From positions 1 to 64,000 of the forward strand of contig CAYFER010000001.1 in assembly GCA_964342185.1 (NCBI GenBank): a stretch of DNA of 64,000 bases, written 5' to 3'. Shown here piece after piece: positions 8,231 through 16,808 of this stretch (the first letter of the stretch is position 1; each line of letters begins with the position of its first letter). The position numbers and the translations under genes were made by a program. The stretch comes from CAUZIB01 sp964342185. GTDB taxonomy: Bacteria > Acidobacteriota > Vicinamibacteria > Vicinamibacterales > UBA8438. The notes under the pieces were generated by a model that was not told where the DNA came from, ran no database searches, and saw only the letters and a list, made by a program, of their open reading frames with translations.

Positions 8231-8998
8231 TTACCCTACAGTAAACGTGAAATTTAGCTCAGCAGTTGCACCTTCACCAACGGTCACGTTCTGCGTCTGA
8301 GTGCCGAGTTCTTCATGCCAGGCTTCCACGACGTAATCTCCAGGCGGTAAGCCGCTGAGATCAAAAGAGCCGTCCTCACCAGTGACTCCGAAGAACGGAT
8401 GGTCTAAGACTCCAGCATAGGCATTCATCCAACCGTGAACATCACATTGGAACGGTACCATCACTTCCGGAGAATCGAAGACTCTCTCGTAGACCATGCC
8501 TTCGATGGGTTGTCCCGTATTGAATTCTTCGTTGATGGACGGTATGGCGTGAATGTTATGCAGAGTCGGATCGTTGTTGACAATTGACACGGTCTGTCCG
8601 ACTTGGACTCCAAACACGTGTGGAATGTACCGACAGCCATCTTGGCTCAGTTCAACCACGCCACTGGCTGCTGGAAACGACTGACCTTCTAGGCCCTCTT
8701 TGACGTACACGAAGACGTTACCCAGACCACCTGACCCTCCAACAATGTAGTACTCGGTCTGTGTGTCAGTGGCCTCCATGACACAAGCTGGGTCGGAGTT
8801 CATCCTAATCTGTTCTGGTTCTGGAGCCATTCCGTCAAGCGTAATGGTCCCCGTCACATTTCCGGCCGTGGCTGGGTCGAACGCCGGTGCTGCCGGTTCG
8901 GGTGCTGGTGCCGGTGCGTCGGATTCACCACCGCCACACGCTACTGCTACTACAAGGGTTAGGGCTGAGGCGAACGCCCACAATGTTCGGTGCTGCAT
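8231..8998 (-). CDS. Cupredoxin-like lipoprotein with C-terminal CarboxypepD_reg-like domain
   Basis: A 255-residue lipoprotein. The lipobox is VACGGG with the modified Cys near residue 21, then an Ala/Pro-rich linker. The middle (about 45-195) resembles a methylamine-utilisation/plastocyanin-like domain: VNNDPTLHNIHA supplies a His, and MVPFQCDVHGWMNAY supplies the Cys-x-x-His-x-x-Met set of a type 1 copper site. About residues 200-255 form a small carboxypeptidase-regulatory-like fold (VTGEDGSFDLSGLPPGDYVVEAWHEELG). It probably carries electrons or copper at the outer face of the membrane. It lies directly upstream of the heme A operon but is separated from it by a terminator, so any link to the oxidase is by neighbourhood only. 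Confidence 0.85.
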   Translation of the reverse strand: MQHRTLWAFASALTLVVAVACGGGESDAPAPAPEPAAPAFDPATAGNVTGTITLDGMAPEPEQIRMNSDPACVMEATDTQTEYYIVGGSGGLGNVFVYVKEGLEGQSFPAASGVVELSQDGCRYIPHVFGVQVGQTVSIVNNDPTLHNIHAIPSINEEFNTGQPIEGMVYERVFDSPEVMVPFQCDVHGWMNAYAGVLDHPFFGVTGEDGSFDLSGLPPGDYVVEAWHEELGTQTQNVTVGEGATAELNFTFTVG

Positions 8999-9127
8999 CT
9001 AAAATCTCCTAGTGCGATGTTTGGGTACGAGAAATGCTCGCTGGATAGCTGCCCGTTGACAGCGCTCTCATGCGTTTAACTCCACAAAGATATCATACCG
9101 ATATTCGTGGCGCCACGGGCAAACCGT

Positions 9128-10540
9128 TTATCGAGTCGAGGGGGCCGTAAGTGGGGAGATTGAGGCTTGGCGAAGTTTCCGTTCGATACGATCCTCGATC
9201 CAATGCTCATCCCACCACTCGATCGGTGTGACTGGGTGTCCTTGCAGGAATAGGGCAAAGTGTAAGTGATCGCCGCCAGCCAGACCTGTGCTCCCGCTGT
9301 TTCCGAGCGGTTGGCCGCGGGTGACTTCGTCGCCCACAGCAACGGAAATAGACGACAAATGTGCGTACAGTGACTGCAGCCCCATACCGTGGTCGATGAA
9401 GACACAGTTACCGTAAATACCTAGGTAGTCGGCGTAAAGAACGGTCCCGGTATTGGCTGCTGATATCGACGTATTCGCAGTAGAAGCCAGGTCAAACCCC
9501 AAATGAATTTGTTGGTCGATTTCAGTGTCCTGATAGACGTAGGTTCGATGGTCTGCGAATCCAGATTCAACCTGTGAATTGGCGAGTTGAAGAAAAGGTT
9601 CCTGCCATTGTCGGTGTGCACTGGTAGCGCCGGCAAACGATGCTACGTAATCACGGTTGCGTTGTCTCAAGGTTCCGTTAATGAAGAGGTAGAGGTCAGT
9701 AAGTTCAGAGAGAGATGGTGACGCAGAGAGCTCTTCATCGGCTAGTTCCGGGGCTTGTTCCACGATAGCGGGTACGACGGTTTGCAGAAAGCGGTCGTTT
9801 AGGATGATCCGTGACCGCCGAAATGGTTTTGGAAACATTCGGTGATCGAAGGATGCACTTGTTTCATTGCCAGCCGAGTCCTTGGCGTACAGCTCAACAG
9901 GTGTGCCGAGGTCTTGGTCGTAGAGCAGCGCAAAGAAAGACATCCGGAGGGTTTCGTCCGTCGTGTCAGTGGTTGATATTGGATAACCCGGGTAAAAGCG
10001 GTTACCGACGCGGACGCCGGACTCGGCATCTGGTGGGCTGACGCGGTAGATGACGAGTTCGGAGCCACCGTGATTAACGTAGTGAAACGTCGACGCCACT
10101 TCGAGGCGCGGTGGGTCCAAGCGAATTTCTACATCGACAGCCGCGACACTGTTGACCTCACGAAGCCCGAATAAAACAGGCCGTGCCGCCGACAAAACAA
10201 TCCGTGCCTCGCCAGCGACGAGTTCCGGATGCGACGTCCGGTCGATACGGCGGGTCACTCGGATACGGTCGGGACCATCTTGTTGTACTTGACCTTCAAG
10301 TGGCCGATTGAGTGAGTAGAGTGGTATTTGTCGCCCGGCTTGTTCAATAAACCCTTCAAGGGAGGTAAGATTTCCGTTTGGTGTCGAAATAGTGGCTTCA
10401 AATACCGCTGAGCGACCGATTAATCGGGTTGGAGTAAGAATTGTGAGTTCCGGTCCACTCGCTCGACTAGCTAAGAATAGAGCGGTCCCTGCAGTCGCAA
10501 ATAGGATAAGAGTCGCACTTATGCCAAGTAAACGCATCAC
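9128..10540 (-). CDS. Membrane-anchored M23 (LytM-type) metallopeptidase
   Basis: A 470-residue protein with one N-terminal membrane anchor (LLGISATLILFATAGTALFL). A long periplasmic region (about 30-330) is rich in beta structure with no motif I recognise. The C-terminal M23 domain (about 335-450) has the zinc motifs HLGFD (His-x-x-x-Asp) and HLHF (His-x-His) and the usual YAHLSSISVAVGDEVTRGQPLGNSG core. M23 enzymes cut peptide cross-links in peptidoglycan or act as activators or regulators in division. All the metal and catalytic residues I look for are present, so it should be active. It stands alone between the cupredoxin gene and the tRNA. Confidence 0.9.
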   Translation of the reverse strand: MMRLLGISATLILFATAGTALFLASRASGPELTILTPTRLIGRSAVFEATISTPNGNLTSLEGFIEQAGRQIPLYSLNRPLEGQVQQDGPDRIRVTRRIDRTSHPELVAGEARIVLSAARPVLFGLREVNSVAAVDVEIRLDPPRLEVASTFHYVNHGGSELVIYRVSPPDAESGVRVGNRFYPGYPISTTDTTDETLRMSFFALLYDQDLGTPVELYAKDSAGNETSASFDHRMFPKPFRRSRIILNDRFLQTVVPAIVEQAPELADEELSASPSLSELTDLYLFINGTLRQRNRDYVASFAGATSAHRQWQEPFLQLANSQVESGFADHRTYVYQDTEIDQQIHLGFDLASTANTSISAANTGTVLYADYLGIYGNCVFIDHGMGLQSLYAHLSSISVAVGDEVTRGQPLGNSGSTGLAGGDHLHFALFLQGHPVTPIEWWDEHWIEDRIERKLRQASISPLTAPSTR

Positions 10541-10579
10541 CAGATTATGATATAAACGAAGGTTAGTTTGTAAAAGTAA

Positions 10580-10654
10580 GGCGGTATCGTCTAGGGGTTA
10601 GGATACGTGGTTCTCATCCACGAGACCGGGGTTCGATTCCCCGTACCGCTACCA
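10580..10654 (+). tRNA. tRNA-Glu (anticodon CTC)
   Basis: A 75-base cloverleaf: acceptor GGCGGTA pairs with TACCGCT; the D arm has GTCTAGGGGTTAGGAT; the anticodon stem CGTGG/CCACG encloses the loop TTCTCAT with CTC in the anticodon positions; the T arm is CGGGG-TTCGATT-CCCCG. The discriminator A and CCA are encoded. The body matches bacterial tRNA-Glu. Confidence 0.95.
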
Positions 10655-10670
10655 GTGATACAGAGTTTCT

Positions 10671-10699
10671 TTGACACTGCTCGCCGGCGATATTTAAAT
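10671..10699 (+). promoter_or_regulatory. Possible sigma70 promoter upstream of the TonB receptor
   Basis: TTGACA (10671-10676) with a 17-base spacer to TTAAAT (10694-10699). It lies 16 bases after the tRNA and about 200 bases before the receptor start. The -35 is perfect and the -10 is weak. The rest of 10700-10899 shows no gene or clear structure that I can support. Confidence 0.35.
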
Positions 10700-10899
10700 T
10701 TTTATTACATACATGATGCCACTGACGACGATTGCCGGTTCTGTTAACTGTCCCCGCCAAAGCCCGCCCACCCCGATATATTTCTTTGTAATAAGTTCAT
10801 TTTTCGTAGAATCTTCATGGACGAACCAATTTGTGTGTGCGCCAAGGTGACTTTGAAATCGTTCACAAATATTTAAAGAGAATTGTTTTAAATGAAAAA

Positions 10900-13233
10900 A
10901 TGAGAAGTCTCCCGAGTTTATACGTCGTGTTTTTCGTGACTTTACTGTTCTTAGTTGAACCAGTGTTTGCCCAGAACGGCAGTAGGGTGACTGGAGTGGT
11001 CTCGGATGAAACTGGTGGTGTGCTTCCGGGTGTGACGGTTGAATTGTTCCGCTCTGGAGTGGAAGCGGTGACTACCACCGACGAACGAGGTTCCTATCGT
11101 TTTGAGGGATTAGACAGAGGAACGGTAGAGTTGGTGTTCCGATTGATTAATTTCTCCACGTTGCGGCGTGAGATCGAGGTCGGTGACGAAGAACAGACTG
11201 CCAATGTGGTTTTGACCCTCGGCCTTACCGCCGATGTTGTGGTTACGGGCAGTCGGACCTTTCGTAACATTGCTGAACTTGACGACCCTCGTGAGAACTT
11301 GGTTGGCATCGCAACTTCGGCGAGTGTCGGAGCTGTGACGTCCGATCAGTTAGAGACGAGACCAATCATGCGCCCGGGAGAGGTGCTCGAAGCAGTTCCT
11401 GGATTTATCACCAGTCAACATAGCGGTGAGGGAAAGGCGAACCAATACTATCTGCGGGGATTTAATCTGGACCATGGGTCAGATTTCGCGACGACATTGG
11501 CCGGTGTCCCAATGAATGAATCATCAGGGGCGCACGCTCATGGCTACAGCGACGTCAATTTGTTGATTCCGGAATTGGTCAGTGGGGTGCAGTACACGAA
11601 AGGGCCGTATTTTGCTGAACACGGTGATTTTTCCGCAGCGGGGTCAGCCAATATTAGTTATACCAACAAGCTCGACCGCCCCGTGTTGAGTCTAAGTACT
11701 GGCGGGTTTGGGTGGTCTCGTCTGTTTGGTGCTGTATCTCCTGAGGTTGCAGGAGGGAATATGTTGTTTGGTCTTGAGTTAAGCAAGAACGACGGCCCAT
11801 GGGAATTGGCTGACGACATGCGGAAGGTAAACAGTGTCTTACGTTACAGCCAAGGAGATGCTCGCAACGGGTTTTCCATTACGGGTATGGCCTATGCTGC
11901 CCGGTGGAACGCAACGGACCAAATACCCCTTCGAGCAACAAAAAGCGGTTTGATATCACGCTACGGCAATATCGATGCCACGGATGCCGGTCGTACGACT
12001 CGCTACAGTGTCGCAGGCGACTGGCTTCGGTCAGGGACTAACCAATCAACACGGATTACCGCGTATGCACTCAGGGGTGGGCTGAACCTGTTTCAGAACT
12101 TTACATATTTTCTCGTGGACCCGGTTAATGGCGACCAGGTGGAACAAGAAGGTCGCCGCTGGGTGACGGGTGGGAAGGTTACACATCGACGGATGGGCAA
12201 TTGGCTTGGCCGCCATATTGAATCGGCTGTTGGCGTCAATATGCGGAACGACGCGGTGGGGACCGTTGGACTGTATGCGACACGAGGGCGCCAGTTTCTT
12301 GATGCGATTCGTCGCGATACGGTCGGCCAGACAACACTGGGATTGTTCGGCCAGAGCGAGGTTGAATGGAGTTCGGTGTTTCGCACCACGCTGGGTCTTC
12401 GGGGAGACGTCTATCGCTACAGCGTGAATGCGTTGAGACCACTCAATAGTGGGACCGGTGTGACGGGGTTGGTCAGTCCGAAAGTCACTGCAGTGTTAGG
12501 TCCGTGGAAGGCAACTGAAGTTTACCTAAATTATGGTCATGGATATCACAGTAACGATGCCAGGGCCGCGACAACAGTCGTGGACCCGGTTAGTGGTGAA
12601 CCAGTGGAGTCAGCAAGTCCACTGGTCCCGGCCCGCGGCGGGGAATTTGGGTTGCGTAGTGTGGCAGTATCCGGCCTGCAGACAACGATGGCACTCTGGT
12701 ATCTGGCCTTTGATTCAGAATTGATCTTTGTTGGTGACGCAGGTATTGCTGAAGCCAGTCGTCCGAGTCAACGTTACGGGTTGGAATGGACGAATTATCT
12801 CAAGCTGACTGACTGGCTGGTTGGTGAGCTAGATGTCAGTGTGTCTCGTGCCGAATTTTCAGACGATGACCCGGCTGGCTCTTTGATTCCTGGTGCTCTC
12901 GACCGTGTGATCTCTGGTGCACTCAGTGTGTTGTCAAGCCAGCGGTTCTATGGGAGCGTGCGGTTGCGGCATTTCGGTCCCCGGCCACTTGTCGAAGACG
13001 GGAGTCAGATGTCGGCGTCAACGACGATCTGGAATGGCGAGTTCAGCGCGAGAATCAACGAACGTCTGACGGTGGTTGTGGAGGGCTTTAATCTTCTTAA
13101 CAGTTCGGTATCAGACATCGATTACTTCTACACATCACGCTTGCCTGGTGAACCACTGGACGGCGTGGATGATATCCATTTCCATCCCTCTATTCCTCGT
13201 ACAGCACGGGTTAAGTTGGATATAAGCTTTTAG
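10900..13233 (+). CDS. TonB-dependent outer membrane receptor with N-terminal CarboxypepD_reg-like domain
   Basis: About 777 residues from the chosen ATG at 10900; an upstream in-frame start at 10831 would place 23 extra polar residues before the signal peptide (MRSLPSLYVVFFVTLLFL, cleaved near VFAQ). A carboxypeptidase-regulatory-like domain (GSRVTGVVSDETGGVLPGV) precedes the plug domain, which has the NQYYLRGFNLDHGSDF and VQYTKGPYFAEHGDFSAAGSANI blocks. The rest is a beta-barrel that ends in the Phe-terminated strand typical of outer membrane proteins (RTARVKLDISF). It takes up an unknown ligand using TonB energy. Plug motifs such as SGAHAHGYSDVN are shared by a large receptor group of undefined substrate, so I do not assign one. 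No TonB/ExbBD gene is nearby. Confidence 0.9.
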   Translation: MRSLPSLYVVFFVTLLFLVEPVFAQNGSRVTGVVSDETGGVLPGVTVELFRSGVEAVTTTDERGSYRFEGLDRGTVELVFRLINFSTLRREIEVGDEEQTANVVLTLGLTADVVVTGSRTFRNIAELDDPRENLVGIATSASVGAVTSDQLETRPIMRPGEVLEAVPGFITSQHSGEGKANQYYLRGFNLDHGSDFATTLAGVPMNESSGAHAHGYSDVNLLIPELVSGVQYTKGPYFAEHGDFSAAGSANISYTNKLDRPVLSLSTGGFGWSRLFGAVSPEVAGGNMLFGLELSKNDGPWELADDMRKVNSVLRYSQGDARNGFSITGMAYAARWNATDQIPLRATKSGLISRYGNIDATDAGRTTRYSVAGDWLRSGTNQSTRITAYALRGGLNLFQNFTYFLVDPVNGDQVEQEGRRWVTGGKVTHRRMGNWLGRHIESAVGVNMRNDAVGTVGLYATRGRQFLDAIRRDTVGQTTLGLFGQSEVEWSSVFRTTLGLRGDVYRYSVNALRPLNSGTGVTGLVSPKVTAVLGPWKATEVYLNYGHGYHSNDARAATTVVDPVSGEPVESASPLVPARGGEFGLRSVAVSGLQTTMALWYLAFDSELIFVGDAGIAEASRPSQRYGLEWTNYLKLTDWLVGELDVSVSRAEFSDDDPAGSLIPGALDRVISGALSVLSSQRFYGSVRLRHFGPRPLVEDGSQMSASTTIWNGEFSARINERLTVVVEGFNLLNSSVSDIDYFYTSRLPGEPLDGVDDIHFHPSIPRTARVKLDISF

Positions 13234-13296
13234 CGGTGATGCTAATGGCGACCGTTTAGGCCAGTTGTGTAGCCGCTGCTGTGGTTGTTAATCTGA

Positions 13297-14253
13297 TCAA
13301 TTACGAGAATTTGCTGGTGGCAGATGGACGAGGTAGTTCGTGCCATCTCGGTTCAGCCACACACGGACGTAATCACGTTCCTTCAAGACTACTACTTGTG
13401 CCTCGTTTCTGAGTGTTCCGCTTTCGGATACTTCGCCGATGTCTCCGTCCGATATTACGACGGCTAGTCCTCGTCCTGCTACGGTTTCCCCGTCAAGGAA
13501 CTCGACCCAGCGTCCACGAGGGGCCGTGGTGTTTGTCGTCGGACCGTCCGCAGCCAAGCTAAGCCGGTAGGTGCCGGCGGAGAGTTCTTGTCCGTCGGCC
13601 AGTACCGTTGAAGGAATAGTGACATCGCCTCGCGCCCGCCGGGCTGCTTCTTCTTCGCGAGCCTGTTCCAATTCAGCCACAAGTGTGGTGATTGCTCGGT
13701 TGATCGCGTTGGCCGAAGCGAGTGCAGATTCAGCCTCAGAGCGCGCTCCAAGGAGTTGCTCTCCGGCTAAAAGTCGAGCCGTCTCTGCCAGCGACGATTC
13801 CACAGTTGCAAGATCTTCATCCCAAGTTTTCGCCTGTTCTTCCTCGAGATCGGTAGTTGGAATAGTCGTGATCGACGCTCGGGCGGTCGTGACTGCTGCT
13901 TCGGTGTCGCCAACTAGCCGCTCGGTCTCGGTCCGCAATCTTGATTTCTCGACCTCGATGGCACTCTCCACCGCATCGACCGCCGTTTCAACCGAACCGA
14001 TTAGTTCGATGGCGCGCTCGTACGAGCGAAACAGGACAAAACTGGCCGCCTGCGTGTCAAGTTCAGTATCAAGTGCTGTAACAGCAGCTTCAGCGCTCCT
14101 GTACGCGTCGGCTGCGTAAGTATTTGCGTCGTTTGCGACGGCTTCTAATCGTGCCTTTGCGGCATCGACTCCCGCAGTCGGCGGCTCCGCACAGCCGACG
14201 AGGCTAAGAGCGAGCGATAATGTCAACAACGTCAGTAAATTTCGGTTCTTCAC
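13297..14253 (-). CDS. Coiled-coil lipoprotein of unknown function
   Basis: A 318-residue protein with a type II signal (MKNRNLLTLLTLSLALSLVG, then the lipid-bearing Cys). Residues about 30-210 are Ala/Glu-rich with long heptad-like stretches (for example VDAVESAIEVEKSRLRTETE), so a long helical hairpin or coiled coil is likely. The last 100 residues are a beta-rich globular part that reads like a small secreted binding domain (LADGQELSAGTYRLSLAA). I do not recognise the family. It converges with the TonB receptor gene and could be an envelope spacer or stress protein; this is only inference. Confidence 0.7.
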   Translation of the reverse strand: MKNRNLLTLLTLSLALSLVGCAEPPTAGVDAAKARLEAVANDANTYAADAYRSAEAAVTALDTELDTQAASFVLFRSYERAIELIGSVETAVDAVESAIEVEKSRLRTETERLVGDTEAAVTTARASITTIPTTDLEEEQAKTWDEDLATVESSLAETARLLAGEQLLGARSEAESALASANAINRAITTLVAELEQAREEEAARRARGDVTIPSTVLADGQELSAGTYRLSLAADGPTTNTTAPRGRWVEFLDGETVAGRGLAVVISDGDIGEVSESGTLRNEAQVVVLKERDYVRVWLNRDGTNYLVHLPPANSRN

Positions 14254-14380
14254 TTGAGTCTCCGTGAAATGGGTCTCGCCGACCCGTCTAGCTTAGCGCG
14301 CTCCGGCGGGTGGTTCAATGTGGAAGTGGTCCTGCCGTTTTGAGACTGGACCCATGCGTTTGAGGTAGGCTGCTTTGTTC

Positions 14381-15373
14381 ATGAACATATTACTGAAAAC
14401 GATTGATGCGCACGTGGCGGGTCAACCGTTGCGATTGATTGTCGAGGGGTTTCCGAATCCTGTCGGTCCAACGATGCTTACCAAGCAAAGGTGGCTTACC
14501 AAGCATCATGACGGACTTCGACGTTTACTCATGCTGGAACCTCGTGGTCACACGGATATGTGCGGTGCTGTCTTGACTGAGCCTGTAGAGACAGGGTCTC
14601 ACGCTGGTGTGCTCTTCATGAATACTCAAGGTTTTGGATTGGTGTCTATTGACGGTGTGATTGGTGTTGTCACCGTAGCGCTTGAGAAAGGACTGTTGCA
14701 GGTGGCGGATGAGACAGATATTCGCTTGGATACACCCGTGGGAACCGTCCGCGCGATGGCAACCCGTGAGGGTGACCGGGTGAATCAAGTGTCGGTCGTG
14801 GCGGTCCCTTCCTTCGTGTCCGTTCCTCGCGTTGACGTCAAACTTGGCGCACGTGACGTCAGTCTGGACGTCGCGTTTGGTGGGGATTTCTACGTCATTA
14901 TCGACAGCGAAACTGCCGGGGTACCTATTTTACCGAGTTATGTGCCTGCCCTCAGTGCACTAGGGATGGAGATCGCGGGCGTCGTTGAATCCAGGGTTAA
15001 CGTCAGCCACCCTGAGCTGTCTCATCTCAGGGGACTCCATGGAACTATCTTTACTGGTTTGCCGCACGCAGACGACGCCGATTTGAGAAGTGTGACGGTT
15101 TCTGTGAATGGACAGGTAGACCGGTCGCCAGGTGGGAATGGAACCGCCGCAGTGATGTCTGTACTTGATGCGATGAACCTGCTTCCGGTTGACCGACCCT
15201 TTGTACACGAGAGCATCATCGGCACCTCATTTGAAGGCAGGATTGAACAACGCATCTTGGTGGGTGAAACTTCGGCGATAGTGCCTAGCGTTACAGGAGC
15301 TGCGTGGATCACCGGAGACCATGCATTTGTTCTTGACGCTAGAGACCCAGTCGGCCATGGATTCTTACTTTGA
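14381..15373 (+). CDS. Proline racemase superfamily protein with altered catalytic positions
   Basis: A 330-residue member of the proline racemase / hydroxyproline epimerase / trans-3-hydroxyproline dehydratase family: IDAHVAGQPLRLI at the N-terminus, EPRGHTDMCG near 53-62, and DRSPGGNGTAAVMS near 247-260. Aligning the two catalytic motifs by eye, the first site (usual M-C-G-H) reads V-S-I-D with Ser89, and the second (usual SPCGTGT or SPTGTGT) reads SPGGNGT with Gly251. Racemases need Cys/Cys and known dehydratases use Cys/Thr or Ser/Cys, so this protein probably does not racemise proline. I chose the ATG at 14381 over a TTG two codons upstream. It is a single gene, so the context does not help. 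Confidence 0.82.
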   Translation: MNILLKTIDAHVAGQPLRLIVEGFPNPVGPTMLTKQRWLTKHHDGLRRLLMLEPRGHTDMCGAVLTEPVETGSHAGVLFMNTQGFGLVSIDGVIGVVTVALEKGLLQVADETDIRLDTPVGTVRAMATREGDRVNQVSVVAVPSFVSVPRVDVKLGARDVSLDVAFGGDFYVIIDSETAGVPILPSYVPALSALGMEIAGVVESRVNVSHPELSHLRGLHGTIFTGLPHADDADLRSVTVSVNGQVDRSPGGNGTAAVMSVLDAMNLLPVDRPFVHESIIGTSFEGRIEQRILVGETSAIVPSVTGAAWITGDHAFVLDARDPVGHGFLL

Positions 15374-15419
15374 GCGAACCCGGCTGTTTCGTCTATTGGT
15401 ATTTCGAAAACTAGGGCAG

Positions 15420-15995
15420 TTATTTCGTTGCTCGGCCTGTCCGACGTATAGCATCGATGAACGAATCCAGTCGAGTGCGTTGTTCGAAAAGAATGCGATG
15501 GTTCCATGTCGCACGAAGCGTGTCGAGTACAGTTTCGTGGTACCAGACCATTTCCTCGGGCGAAGCCGAAAAAACATCCATATAGCTGGCGCCGTGTTCT
15601 AGAAGTCCTTGGGTCATGTTTGAGAGGTTGTGGATCTTATCTGCTGCCGCTACCGCAAATGATTCATGGCGTTGGCTCTTACGAAGGCCTTCAATATAAG
15701 CGAGTTTTCGCTCCCGCCAATTCTTTTGCTTCGGTGGTTCCGTGACATCCTGGACAATGGCGAGCACTCGACTTCCAAACCGGGATTCGATGATCTCGAC
15801 CGGAAGATGGGTATCCTCAAGTGTGTCATGTAAAACGGCAGCAATGAGGACGTCTTCATCGAAGCCGTAGTCCGAGACAATGGTCGCGACCGACAAAACG
15901 TGTGTAGCTTGAAAACCTGGTCCGGCCTTACGCCGGTTGAGTCCGTGTGCCTCGAGCATGGTTCTGACTGCGTCCTCGAATCTCTTGGAATACAT
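15420..15995 (-). CDS. Small HD-domain hydrolase, (p)ppGpp hydrolase-like (MESH1/SpoT-HD type)
   Basis: A 191-residue single-domain HD protein. The metal and catalytic residues of the SpoT/MESH1 hydrolase fold are visible: His32 in ATHVLS, His56-Asp57 and Glu60-Asp61 in HDTLEDT, and Asp119 in AADKIHNL. No synthetase, TGS or ACT domain is attached, so it fits a small alarmone hydrolase that removes pyrophosphate from (p)ppGpp. Members of the wider HD_4 family can have other substrates. It converges with the proline-racemase homologue, 46 bases apart. The 256 bases upstream of its start (15996-16251) hold no recognisable gene. Confidence 0.82.
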   Translation of the reverse strand: MYSKRFEDAVRTMLEAHGLNRRKAGPGFQATHVLSVATIVSDYGFDEDVLIAAVLHDTLEDTHLPVEIIESRFGSRVLAIVQDVTEPPKQKNWRERKLAYIEGLRKSQRHESFAVAAADKIHNLSNMTQGLLEHGASYMDVFSASPEEMVWYHETVLDTLRATWNHRILFEQRTRLDSFIDAIRRTGRATK

Positions 15996-16251
15996 TTGTG
16001 GTTATGAGCACTCTGTTGAGAAGGTCAAATGGCTGCCTATTTCAATGGCTCAGCACTGACAGCGGGCCTGCACGATGATATTGACATTTCCGTTCGAGTC
16101 AGACGTCCAGTTACAATCAGCATCAACGCAAACTGAAAGAACTAGTGACAATTTGACGAGGTTAGCGAATGCTACCAGCTAAGGCAATGAGTCGCGGTTT
16201 GACAGCGTTTTCGGGACCGTGGAGCTGTTGTTCAAGACCTGGAGGGGATGC

Positions 16252-16671
16252 ATGAAGCGATTAAGTTTGTTTGTTGTGGTCATGCTGTGTGCGGTACCGG
16301 TGGCTGCAGAGTTACCGGCGACGATTACCTCGCCGTATTTAAAACTGCAGGTTGGCCTTGCGGGTGATTCGATCAACGGTGTTTCCGAGCATGCTAGTGC
16401 CATGGCAGAGGCCGCGGTGGCACTTGGTGGTGATGCCGCTGCTGTCGTCGACGCTGCGAAAGTGCTGGCTGCTACCCAAGATATCGCATCGGCAAGGGAG
16501 GCTTTTGGGAGCTTGAGTGATGCGCTGATTCACTACGCGGAACTAGTTGGACTGGGTGAACTAAAAGTTGCTTATTGTCCGATGCTGGACAAGTCGTGGG
16601 TCCAGGAGGAGGGGCCAATTGCGAATCCATTCTACGGCGCGATGATGCTTACTTGCGGCTCATTTAGATAA
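16252..16671 (+). CDS. Exported DUF3347-like small protein with metal-binding-type C-terminal motif
   Basis: 139 residues from the ATG at 16252, which has GGAGGGG five bases upstream. The signal peptide is MKRLSLFVVVMLCAVPVAAE. The mature part is helical, then carries the block YCPMLDKSWVQ...NPFYGAMMLTCG near the C-terminus. That Cys-Pro-Met ... Asn-Pro-Phe/Tyr-Tyr-Gly ... Met-Leu-x-Cys-Gly pattern is shared with the DUF3347 domains joined to CusB-type efflux adaptors and is likely a metal (copper or silver) site. Here the domain stands alone, so a periplasmic metal chaperone or sensor is plausible. It lies just upstream of feoAB but is separated by a promoter and a Fur-like box. Confidence 0.75.
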   Translation: MKRLSLFVVVMLCAVPVAAELPATITSPYLKLQVGLAGDSINGVSEHASAMAEAAVALGGDAAAVVDAAKVLAATQDIASAREAFGSLSDALIHYAELVGLGELKVAYCPMLDKSWVQEEGPIANPFYGAMMLTCGSFR

Positions 16672-16691
16672 AGAAGACGGCAGTTCCCACC

Positions 16692-16719
16692 TTGACCGAC
16701 CAAAAAGGTCGGATATAGA
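16692..16719 (+). promoter_or_regulatory. Possible sigma70 promoter of feoAB
   Basis: TTGACC (16692-16697) and TATAGA (16714-16719) are separated by 16 bases. The spacer holds the inverted repeat CCGACC-aaaaa-GGTCGG (16696-16712). The Fur-like box lies about 12 bases further downstream, which is a good position for repression. Confidence 0.45.
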
Positions 16720-16731
16720 CTGAAACCCTGT

Positions 16732-16752
16732 AAATGAGATTGAGTCTCATTT
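16732..16752 (+). promoter_or_regulatory. Fur-like box upstream of feoAB
   Basis: Inverted repeat AAATGAGA (16732-16739) and TCTCATTT (16745-16752). The core TGAGATT-G-AGTCTCA has the 7-1-7 form of a Fur site (TGATAAT-N-ATTATCA) and matches it at 11 of 14 positions. Iron-dependent repression of the ferrous iron transporter is the expected role. Confidence 0.6.
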
Positions 16753-16808
16753 TTTGATTGGTTCGCCACGGTGGCCTCACACTGTGGGTTTCAGGAGTTG
16801 TCCCCGGC

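Noticed and set aside
10831..10899. Earlier start of the TonB receptor at 10831
   Set aside because: It would put 23 polar residues ahead of a normal signal peptide; the ATG at 10900 is more likely, though its ribosome binding site is weak.
16696..16712. CCGACC-aaaaa-GGTCGG as a terminator of the DUF3347 gene
   Set aside because: It lacks a following T run and sits in the spacer of a likely feoAB promoter.
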